Positions 1 to 6,160 of a stretch of 9,490 nucleotides of DNA are shown here, piece after piece; positions within the stretch are counted from its first letter, which is position 1; the number at the start of each line of letters is the position of its first letter. The notes beneath the pieces are model-generated. The model made no database searches. It saw only the letters and a list, made by a program, of their open reading frames with translations, and was not told the DNA's origin. The position numbers and the translations under genes are program-made. Origin of the DNA: Promethearchaeota archaeon (GTDB taxonomy: Archaea > Asgardarchaeota > Lokiarchaeia > Sigynarchaeales > SOKP01); assembly GCA_004524515.1 (NCBI GenBank), contig SDNV01000104.1, forward strand, positions 1 through 9,490, read 5' to 3'.

Positions 1-63
1 TACGATATAAAGAATGGAGCATGCATGTTTAATTAATTTTAGAAATAAAAATGACTTTTCCCA

Positions 64-1148
64 TTAATAAGGGATAGTAAAATTAAAAGTTGAACCCTTA
101 TCTCTCCCCTCAGATACCACCCAAATCTTGCCTCCATGCAACTCAATTATCTTTTTAGCAATATATAATCCCAGTCCAGACCCCTCAATACCCACATCCC
201 ATCCTTTACCGTATCGTTCAATTTTCCCGAATCTTTTGAAGATTTGAGATTTTTCTTCTTTTGTAAATCCAATACCATTATCCTTAACTGAAATTAAGAA
301 GTACTCATCTAAAATCTCCGAAGAAATCCATTTTTTCCTTTCGGGAGTGTATATTTAATGGCATTAATAATTAAATCATTCATTACACTGAAAATTCTTT
401 GATAATCAAATTGAGTTATTAATTCATTATGTATTTTAACTTCGATAGTATGTTTCCTCATTTCTGCGAAGTTTTGCAAATTTTTGACAGATTCCCTAAT
501 TAAGGATGCCAGATTATTTCCGGATTTGTTAATTGCTAAAACCCCAATTTCAAGTCGGGTTGCGTCTAAAATATCATTAATTAAATTCTCAAGACGAGAT
601 GTATTCCGATTAATAATTTCTACTAGTGAGCTTACTTTTGGAGTTAATTCCTCCTTATAAAAGCTTGATAAAATCTCAGTTGAACCCTTAATGGAAACTA
701 ACGGGGTTTTTAATTCATGGGCGATTCTTTCAAGTAATTCTGATTTCATTCTATCTAATTTAGTACTGTCTTCTCCTGCACTTAAGGTGCCCACTATATT
801 GCCCTCATCGTCATATAATAATGTGTTATGCCAAGCGATTAATTTTACTTTATTATTTTTATTTAATACCGGATTTTCATAAAATTCCACCGGTTCAACC
901 TCCCTCTTCATAAGACTTTTAAACACCCCAAAAATTTCGTCCCTTAAATGAGGAGGTATACACGTTTTAAACCAATTTTGTCCAATTAGTTCCCCCTTAT
1001 CATATTCTAAAATTTCATACCCTTTTTTATTCATCAATGTGATAATTCCTTTTTTGTTTAGGGCAACAATTATTACTCCTGCTAAATCTAAAAATTGTTC
1101 TGCTCTCCCCTTAGCCGTATTTTTTTCTATGGTTTCCATCTCTATCAA
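64..1148 (-). CDS. Soluble PAS-domain sensor histidine kinase, interrupted by a one-base frameshift
   Basis: This is a cytoplasmic two-component sensor kinase with no membrane segment. Residues 14-130 form a PAS sensor domain. Residues 131-200 are the HisKA dimerisation domain, with H-box IAHELKTP and phospho-acceptor His144. The ATPase domain begins with the N-box at Asn262 (LIINAIKYT). The zero frame then stops at 309-311 after nine off-frame residues. In the -1 frame the missing half continues without a stop to TAA at 64-66, with the G1 box KDNGIG, the F-box IFKRF, the G2 box GSGLGL and an ordinary C-terminus ending in FTIPY. Adding one A to the A6 run at 331-336 restores a normal 361-residue kinase. 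Every catalytic box survives, so a sequencing or assembly slip, a very recent mutation, or frameshifting is likelier than an old pseudogene. The start is uncertain: TTG at 1148, or ATG at 1139 three codons later; neither has a clear ribosome binding site. The partner and signal are unknown. Confidence 0.85.
330..336 (-). other. Frameshift site: A AAA AAT heptamer in the kinase ATPase domain
   Basis: On the minus strand the zero-frame codons here read gga aaa aat gga, so the heptamer A AAA AAT lies in the X XXY YYZ register known from -1 programmed frameshift sites. A -1 slip gives AAA AAA TGG and joins the two halves of the ATPase domain exactly. I see no convincing stem-loop just downstream. 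A homopolymer indel in the assembly is the simpler explanation. The frame change itself is plain in the sequence; its cause is not. Confidence 0.75.
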
Positions 1149-1300
1149 AATAAAAAAAGATAAATCTACCTTTAATAATTACTTTTTAAAATTTCTTTAA
1201 TATTTTGATTTCTTATTTAATTTTCATAAATTTATTCCATCTAATGCTTATTATTTAATAATTTAGAACCTAAAAGACTCTAATCTCCAAAATCGATATC

Positions 1301-1312
1301 TTTAAATATATA
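1301..1312 (+). promoter_or_regulatory. Probable TATA box of hsp20
   Basis: TTTAAATATATA is a good archaeal TATA-like element. Transcription would start about 25 nt downstream, near 1330, giving a leader of roughly 75 nt that contains the inverted repeat at 1341-1371 and the ribosome binding site at 1395-1400. The area is AT-rich throughout, so the exact box is uncertain. Confidence 0.45.
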
Positions 1313-1340
1313 AATTAATATATGTAAATTAAGAACCAAT

Positions 1341-1371
1341 GTAAAGGAGAGGTTTACAAATAATCCTTTAC
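1341..1371. promoter_or_regulatory. Inverted repeat in the hsp20 leader, candidate heat-shock operator or RNA hairpin
   Basis: GTAAAGGA (1341-1348) and TCCTTTAC (1364-1371) are perfect 8-bp inverted arms around a 15-nt loop. The loop holds GGTTTAC, which pairs alternatively with the left arm (GTAAA/TTTAC), and TTTACAA recurs at 1353-1359 and 1367-1373. The element lies just after the expected transcription start of a heat-shock gene and 23 nt before its ribosome binding site. It could be a repressor operator or an RNA structure; the sequence alone does not decide. Confidence 0.45.
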
Positions 1372-1394
1372 AAGAAACCGAAATTAAAAATTAA

Positions 1395-1400
1395 GAGGTG
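1395..1400 (+). promoter_or_regulatory. Ribosome binding site of hsp20
   Basis: GAGGTG lies 6 nt before the ATG at 1407 and matches the archaeal anti-Shine-Dalgarno complement. It fixes the start of hsp20 and so makes the charged N-terminal extension a genuine part of the protein. Confidence 0.75.
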
Positions 1401-1406
1401 TAGTAT

Positions 1407-2006
1407 ATGTCAGATGTAAAAGACGAGAAAAAGATTGATGTTAAACAAGAACATAAAGCGACTAAAGAAGAAACGAAAATTGAAGAAACTCCAAAAGAAG
1501 AGACCAAAGACACAGAATTAAGTGTTAGACAGAGATATCATCCATTATCAATGCTTAGAAACATGGACCGCTTTTTTGGCGATATTACCAGATGGTTTGA
1601 CGATATGTTCTGGAAGCCTTCTAGATTCTGGGATTTCGAGCCATTTAGCTTAAAGGTATTCGATGAAGATGACTTTTTCCGAACTCCATTGGCAAATGTT
1701 ATCGAAGATGAAAATGGATTTCATATGACTGCGGAATTACCTGGTTTAGAAAAAGGTGATTTAGAGATTACAATTCATGATGGCTCCTTAGAAATCAAGG
1801 GAAAAAGAAAAGAAGAACATGAAGAGAAAAAAGAAGGCTATGTCAGAAGAGAATACAGCAGTTCAAGTTACTATAGAACCTTTAAAGTGCCAGAAAACGT
1901 TGATGAAGAAAAAATCGATGCTACTTTAGAGAAAGGAGTTCTAAAATTGGATTTACCGAAGAAAACCATTGAGGAGAAAGAAAAGAAAAAGATAGAAGTC
2001 AAATAA
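1407..2006 (+). CDS. Small heat-shock protein, Hsp20/alpha-crystallin family, with charged N-terminal extension
   Basis: This is an ATP-independent holdase chaperone of the cytoplasm, a family that forms large oligomers and binds unfolding proteins under stress. The alpha-crystallin domain covers about residues 92-185. It shows the conserved AELPGLEKGDLEI segment (109-121), GSLEIKGKR (126-134) and the family signature ATLEKGVLKLDLPK (172-185). The C-terminal IEV at 196-198 corresponds to the I-x-I/V motif that links dimers into oligomers. At 199 residues it is longer than typical archaeal Hsp20s of about 145-165 residues. The excess is residues 1-40, which are almost all Lys, Glu, Asp and Thr, look disordered, and precede an aromatic-rich segment (RFFGDITRWFDDMFW, 55-69) typical of Hsp20 N-termini. 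It is transcribed alone, with its own promoter and T-tract terminator. Confidence 0.95.
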   Translation: MSDVKDEKKIDVKQEHKATKEETKIEETPKEETKDTELSVRQRYHPLSMLRNMDRFFGDITRWFDDMFWKPSRFWDFEPFSLKVFDEDDFFRTPLANVIEDENGFHMTAELPGLEKGDLEITIHDGSLEIKGKRKEEHEEKKEGYVRREYSSSSYYRTFKVPENVDEEKIDATLEKGVLKLDLPKKTIEEKEKKKIEVK

Positions 2007-2009
2007 TTC

Positions 2010-2039
2010 TTTTTTTTTAATTGATTTATTATTTTTTTT
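2010..2039 (+). terminator. T-tract terminator after hsp20
   Basis: A run of nine T residues (2010-2018) starts four bases after the hsp20 stop. A second run of eight T residues follows at 2032-2039. Archaeal RNA polymerase terminates at such T-tracts without needing a hairpin, and no stem is seen here. Confidence 0.65.
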
Positions 2040-2105
2040 ATTGATTTTTTTATTTTAGTTTAGAAATATACAAGTATATGGTATATGACTTATTTTTGCT
2101 AAAAT

Positions 2106-2117
2106 AAATATTTAAAA
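2106..2117 (+). promoter_or_regulatory. Probable TATA box of the longin-like gene at 2180
   Basis: AAATATTTAAAA lies about 65 nt before the ATG at 2180, after the hsp20 terminator, so this gene is probably transcribed separately with a leader of about 40 nt. Directly behind it, at 2119-2129, is an 11-nt palindrome, AGAAC-A-GTTCT, placed where a repressor could act. Confidence 0.35.
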
Positions 2118-2179
2118 AAGAACAGTTCTATATTTTTTTTAGATTTGATTAGGATTTAACTTAAAATTATAGTTCATAT

Positions 2180-2557
2180 ATGTTAGAATATATAGAGGAT
2201 TTTTGGATTCTTAAAGATTCGGGCATTGTGATTTTTCATTATCAACCAAAAGATGAGGTAGATAAGAATCTTTTCGGTGCAATCACTATAGCACTGAATT
2301 CGTATGCGGATATTCTATCTAAGGGAGGTTTATCTAGTTTTCAGTTTATTACCAAAAAATTTACTTTTTTAAAAAAGAAAGAGCTTATTTTTGTTGCAAA
2401 GACACCTATAAAAACTAAAGATAGTCATATAAAACAAGAATTACATGAAATCTCGGATAAATTTTTTGAAAAGTATTCGGATAATTTTATAAATGATTGG
2501 AAAGGAAACATACGAATCTTTACGGATTTTGAAAAAATAATTGATACGCTACATTAA
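2180..2557 (+). CDS. Longin-like domain protein (probable Asgard trafficking-type protein)
   Basis: This 125-residue soluble protein appears to be a single longin-like domain. By eye the order is two strands (about 6-21), a helix containing LFGAITIALNSYADIL (31-46), three strands (51-73, ending in ELIFVAK) and C-terminal helices (81-102, 113-123). The helix followed by strands and a hydrophobic FVAK strand resembles the longin/adaptin small-chain and SRX-type fold that partners small GTPases. It has no signal peptide, membrane anchor or cysteine motif. The gene converges on the GTPase-longin pair at 2617-3639, with 59 nt between stop codons. No Shine-Dalgarno sequence precedes the ATG at 2180. 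The function is unknown; a role as GTPase scaffold or regulator is inferred from fold and neighbours. Confidence 0.65.
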   Translation: MLEYIEDFWILKDSGIVIFHYQPKDEVDKNLFGAITIALNSYADILSKGGLSSFQFITKKFTFLKKKELIFVAKTPIKTKDSHIKQELHEISDKFFEKYSDNFINDWKGNIRIFTDFEKIIDTLH

Positions 2558-2616
2558 ATAAATCAATTACAAAATAAATCTAAATATATATTTTGACACT
2601 TTTATTAACCATTAAC

Positions 2617-3054
2617 CTATAATGATTTCAAAAATCCTAAAAATTTTTCCGAAGGTTCTTCAAGTAATACATCCAAATTATATTCAAAGGATTCCATAAT
2701 TTTTTTCTTTTTTTCATTACTTGAGGCTAGCTGTCCCATAAACGAATCAATAAAGAGATTTTTGATCTTATTTAACATTTCAAACATTTTTTTAGATTTT
2801 GTGCTCATATCACTTTTTATTATAAATAAATAATTAGTTAGATTGTCAAGTGTAGAAAATATTTTAGCGTCGCTTAATTCGACTATTCTGGTTTCTTCCT
2901 CTCCAAATTCTTTCGCAAATGATTGTAGAGCGGTAATAAAATCAGATAATAATGCATGATTTGCATTTTCTGAACCTTGAATATAATTCTCACGAATAAA
3001 TATTGGAGTTCCGGTGTCATCAATAATATATATGCACAAAATCTCTTTTATCAT
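2617..3054 (-). CDS. Longin-like domain protein encoded behind the small GTPase
   Basis: This 145-residue soluble protein fits the longin order. Strands EILCIYIIDD (4-13) and PIFIREN (17-23) are followed by a helix containing LLSDFITALQSFAKEF (35-50), then strands at about 54-60, 62-68 and 73-79 (NYLFIIK), and C-terminal helices (84-104, 117-131). The FITALQSFAKEFGEEE stretch is the typical first longin helix. The start lies 36 nt downstream of the GTPase stop on the same strand, so the two are very probably one transcript. A stable partnership of the two products is plausible, since longin and Roadblock folds are common GTPase platforms or activators (known for the family, inferred here). 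It is similar in size and fold to the protein at 2180, but sequence identity by eye is low. Confidence 0.65.
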   Translation of the reverse strand: MIKEILCIYIIDDTGTPIFIRENYIQGSENANHALLSDFITALQSFAKEFGEEETRIVELSDAKIFSTLDNLTNYLFIIKSDMSTKSKKMFEMLNKIKNLFIDSFMGQLASSNEKKKKIMESFEYNLDVLLEEPSEKFLGFLKSL

Positions 3055-3090
3055 AGAAATCTTATATCTAAATCATTAATTAAAGTAAAT

Positions 3091-3639
3091 TCATACTAAG
3101 ATTTTCTCAAACACCGTATAAATTGTGGTTTTAAAAATATCATAGGTGAATTGGGACGGGATAATAGTATTTATTTTAGTAATTAGGTCTTTGTTAATTA
3201 TTTGATTTAATTCTTGGAAACCATTTAATTTTCTTAAGTTAGGGTCATATTTATGTAAAAATATTGAAAGTTCAATATAATGCTCACTTTTTTTAAGGAT
3301 ATCAATAAGATTAGTCAGATATTGCAAAGCTAAGTCATATCTTTTTACATCTTGAATATCTATAACAAAAATAATTTTAGTTGTTTCCTTAGCATATCTT
3401 TCAAAATCTTTTAAATAACCTTCACGATATTGTGCTTGCCCTCCTAAATCCCAACATACTAATCTCTGTTCATTAGTTTTAAATTCTTCTATAGAAAGCC
3501 CTTTAGTTGGTTTCAGAGAAAAATAGGATAAAAGATTTGTATCTTCTCTTAAACTCATTAAAATGGAGGTTTTCCCGCTATTATCTAATCCCATAATTAA
3601 AATTTTAGTTGGTCTTTTTTGAGTAGTTGAATTCTTCAT
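3091..3639 (-). CDS. Small GTPase of the Ras superfamily, Arf/Rag-like
   Basis: This 182-residue GTP-binding switch protein has a complete G-domain. G1 is GLDNSGKT (17-24), in Arf style. The switch I Thr45 lies in KPTKG. G3 is WDLGGQ (63-68), the Arf signature, with Gln68 in the catalytic position. G4 is HKYD (129-132), where His replaces Asn as in Rag/Gtr GTPases. The C-terminal TYDIFKTTIYTVFEKIL region also recalls Rag proteins. It therefore mixes an Arf-like front half with a Rag-like back half. There is no Gly2 for N-myristoylation and no C-terminal Cys for prenylation, so membrane attachment would need a partner. The ATG at 3639 has GGGG four nucleotides upstream. It is the first gene of a probable operon with the longin-like gene ending at 2617. 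The biological process is unknown. Confidence 0.88.
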   Translation of the reverse strand: MKNSTTQKRPTKILIMGLDNSGKTSILMSLREDTNLLSYFSLKPTKGLSIEEFKTNEQRLVCWDLGGQAQYREGYLKDFERYAKETTKIIFVIDIQDVKRYDLALQYLTNLIDILKKSEHYIELSIFLHKYDPNLRKLNGFQELNQIINKDLITKINTIIPSQFTYDIFKTTIYTVFEKILV

Positions 3640-3710
3640 TTTTCCCCATTAAACTGATAAGTTTTTTTTTAGTTTTTCTATGTAATTTAAACAAATTATA
3701 CTATTTTTGC

Positions 3711-3718
3711 TTTATAAA
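3711..3718 (-). promoter_or_regulatory. TATA box of the GTPase-longin operon
   Basis: TTTATAAA lies about 72 nt upstream of the GTPase ATG on the minus strand, predicting a start near 3688 and a leader of about 50 nt. The octamer is its own reverse complement, so direction comes only from its position in the 226-nt divergent region shared with the kinase at 3866. Confidence 0.45.
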
Positions 3719-3803
3719 CTTTTTATTTTATACTTATAGATCAATTTTTATCATGAATAACAAAGAGATATAACAAAAAAGAATAAAAAGATCCAAACTA
3801 TAC

Positions 3804-3809
3804 TATAAA
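3804..3809 (+). promoter_or_regulatory. Probable TATA box of the MASE3 histidine kinase
   Basis: TATAAA within ACTATACTATAAACAA lies 57 nt before the kinase ATG, which predicts a leader of about 30 nt. No strong Shine-Dalgarno sequence precedes the ATG. The assignment is by position and resemblance only. Confidence 0.4.
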
Positions 3810-3865
3810 CAATTTTGTGAGAAGGAAAGATTTTTGAGAAAAAGTGGATAATTCTTCAAAAAAAC

Positions 3866-6088
3866 ATGTCAGATTCAATAAAAATTAAATCAGATTACAT
3901 TGAACTCATTATTTTTTCATTAGTGTTATTTTTTACCTATCTAACTAGTTTTTATAATTATCTTCTTTTTCATACTATTGCGGAACTTTTCAGTATTATT
4001 ATCGCAGGAGGGATTTTTGTAATTGCTTGGAACTCACGAAAAAACATAGACAATTCCTTTTTCTTAGTAATGGGAATTTCTTTTTTATTTATCGGGTTTA
4101 TTGATTTAATCCATACACTCGCATATACAGGCCTGAATATATTTATAGGGTATGATTCAAATCTTCCAACATCATTATGGATTGCTGCACGATATCTTCA
4201 AGCTTTTTCATTTCTTTACGCAGCGTTAGTTGTCAATAAAAAGATAAAAGTTCCTTATTTATTAATAGGTTATACCGTTATAACAACTATACTCCTTTAT
4301 TTTATATTTATGGGAATCTTCCCTGATTGCTATATTGAGGGATCGGGTTTAACTCCTTTTAAGATTGTAAGCGAGTATATAATAGATTTCATACTTGCTA
4401 TAACTATAATTATTTTGTATAAATTTCGGAAATTTTTTGATAGAACAGTTTTTATATTTATTATTAGTTCTATTTTAACTACGATTATTTCAGAGGTAGC
4501 ATTCACTTTTTATGTCAGTGTCTATGGATTTTCTAACTTAATTGGTCATATTTTTAAAATAATCGCATTTTTTTGCTTATATAAAGCAGTTATTGTTATT
4601 GGATTAGAAAATCCCTATAATTTGCTTTTTAGGAAATTGAAAAAATCAGAGGAGAGATATTTTAATCTATTTGATTCTTCTCCCGTTGGAATAGGTATAG
4701 CAGATATTCAAGGTAACGTACGAGCAATTAACAAAGAAATGTATAAAATAACCGGTTATACTCTAAAAGAATTTAAAACTATGAATCTTGCTTCTACTTA
4801 TGAAGATCCCAGCTTGCGAAAAAAATTTTTAAACCAGCTACAGACGACTGGAAAAGTACATAATTTTGAGGCGAAATTTAAAAATAAAAGTGGAAATTTC
4901 TATTATGCTCTATTGAATGCCGAATTAATTAATATTGGAGATGAAAAAGTAATTATTACTAATGTTCAAGATATAACCGATAAAAAACAATTTGAGTTGG
5001 CATTGTCAGAGAGCGAAGAGAAATTTCGTACAATTGCGGAGGAATCTTCTTTAGGAATTGTTATTTTACAGGATGGATTAGTAAAGTATTGTAATAAAGC
5101 GTTGACTGACATTACAGGTTATTCAGAAGATGAAATTCTAAAATGGTCTCAAATGGAATTTGCGAAAAAAATACACCCTGATGACTTACCTAATGTTATA
5201 GAAAATTATCAGAGGAATGTTGACGGAGAAATTACCTCGTCATCTTATTATGCATGTAGAATTATAACAAAAGCAGATGAAATTAAATGGATTGAAATTA
5301 GATCAAAAGGAATAAATTACTTAGAAAAGCCCGCAGATTTTGCTACATTCATAGACATTAGTGAGCGTAAAAAGGCAGAAAGAAGATTAGAACAATTAAT
5401 TTCAACAGTATCTCATGAATTACGTACACCCATCACGGTTTTATTAATGTCATTAGATTATTTAAAAAATCATAGAGACACGATTAGTCAAGATGTAGAA
5501 GACCGTTTAATGGAGGGAATTTCCAGAAATATACATCTATTAAATGAATTAGCAGAAAACATTTTAATTCTTTCAAAAATAGATGAGAAACGAATGGAAT
5601 TAGACTGGGTGGAATATAGTCCCCTAGAAGTCATCAATGAAATTTTAACGCTTATGAAACCTATCGGTCAGAAAAAGAATATAAATTTTGAATTGGATAT
5701 TGATGAGAATATACAATTGAGGGGAGATCCAAAAAGGATAGATCAAATTTTTCGGATTTTAATTGACAATTCAATCAAATATTCGAATAATGATTCCACA
5801 ATTGAAATCAGAGCGATTAACAATTATAAAGGGAAATTTAATCCAAATAATGATTCTGGAGTTCTTTTTCAATTTGAAGATCATGGCATAGGTATTCATA
5901 AAAATGATTTACCTCACTTATTTGACCGCTTTTATCGGGCTGAAAACGTAAAAGACATTTCTGGAACGGGATTAGGATTATCTATTGCTAAAGATTTGGC
6001 AAACCTTCATTATGGAGATATTTATGTAGAAAGTGATTTTGGTAAAGGATCGATTTTTTATGTATTTCTTCCCAAAATTAAATTATAA
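3866..6088 (+). CDS. Membrane sensor histidine kinase, MASE3-PAS-PAS-HisKA-HATPase
   Basis: This 740-residue integral membrane kinase would autophosphorylate a histidine and pass the phosphate to a response regulator. Residues 1 to about 245 hold about seven or eight hydrophobic helices and match the MASE3 sensory domain, with the telling stretches LLFHTIAELFSI (33-44), FIAWNSRKN-like VIAWNSRKN (52-60), DLIHTLAY (80-87) and LPTSLWIAARYLQ (100-112). Two PAS domains follow, about 261-376 and 382-505. The HisKA H-box is VSHELRTP with His517. The ATPase domain has N-box Asn635, G1 DHGIGI (672-677), F-box LFDRF (685-689) and G2 GTGLGL (700-705). All catalytic boxes are intact. What MASE3 senses is not known. 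The receiver gene follows 72 nt downstream on the same strand and is the likely phosphate acceptor. Confidence 0.93.
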   Translation: MSDSIKIKSDYIELIIFSLVLFFTYLTSFYNYLLFHTIAELFSIIIAGGIFVIAWNSRKNIDNSFFLVMGISFLFIGFIDLIHTLAYTGLNIFIGYDSNLPTSLWIAARYLQAFSFLYAALVVNKKIKVPYLLIGYTVITTILLYFIFMGIFPDCYIEGSGLTPFKIVSEYIIDFILAITIIILYKFRKFFDRTVFIFIISSILTTIISEVAFTFYVSVYGFSNLIGHIFKIIAFFCLYKAVIVIGLENPYNLLFRKLKKSEERYFNLFDSSPVGIGIADIQGNVRAINKEMYKITGYTLKEFKTMNLASTYEDPSLRKKFLNQLQTTGKVHNFEAKFKNKSGNFYYALLNAELINIGDEKVIITNVQDITDKKQFELALSESEEKFRTIAEESSLGIVILQDGLVKYCNKALTDITGYSEDEILKWSQMEFAKKIHPDDLPNVIENYQRNVDGEITSSSYYACRIITKADEIKWIEIRSKGINYLEKPADFATFIDISERKKAERRLEQLISTVSHELRTPITVLLMSLDYLKNHRDTISQDVEDRLMEGISRNIHLLNELAENILILSKIDEKRMELDWVEYSPLEVINEILTLMKPIGQKKNINFELDIDENIQLRGDPKRIDQIFRILIDNSIKYSNNDSTIEIRAINNYKGKFNPNNDSGVLFQFEDHGIGIHKNDLPHLFDRFYRAENVKDISGTGLGLSIAKDLANLHYGDIYVESDFGKGSIFYVFLPKIKL

Positions 6089-6149
6089 ATTTAAAAAAAT
6101 TATAAAAATCCTATCAACAAATATTTAATATAGATCTAATAGAAATATA

Positions 6150-6155
6150 GGAGAT
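6150..6155 (+). promoter_or_regulatory. Ribosome binding site that sets a TTG start
   Basis: GGAGAT lies 5 nt before TTG at 6161. The receiver domain's first strand (ILVVDD) begins at the fourth or fifth codon after this TTG, as is usual for receivers, so TTG is the right start. A weak TATA-like TATAAAAA at 6101-6108 could give this gene its own transcript as well. Confidence 0.7.
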
Positions 6156-6160
6156 CAATC

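Noticed and set aside
18..30. GCATGCATG palindromic stretch near the left edge as an operator or attachment site.
   Set aside because: It is only an eight-base palindrome, with no partner copy in the window and no adjacent gene start to regulate.
64..327. The C-terminal ATPase segment as a separate small gene.
   Set aside because: It has no start codon of its own at a sensible place, begins mid-domain, and completes the kinase at 1148 exactly after a one-base shift.
691..882. A 63-codon plus-strand open frame.
   Set aside because: It lies antisense within the PAS/HisKA part of the histidine kinase, has no family features, and is explained by the real gene.
2180..3054. The two longin-like genes as a recent duplication or inverted repeat.
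   Set aside because: They share only fold pattern; no nucleotide similarity or repeated segment is visible between them.
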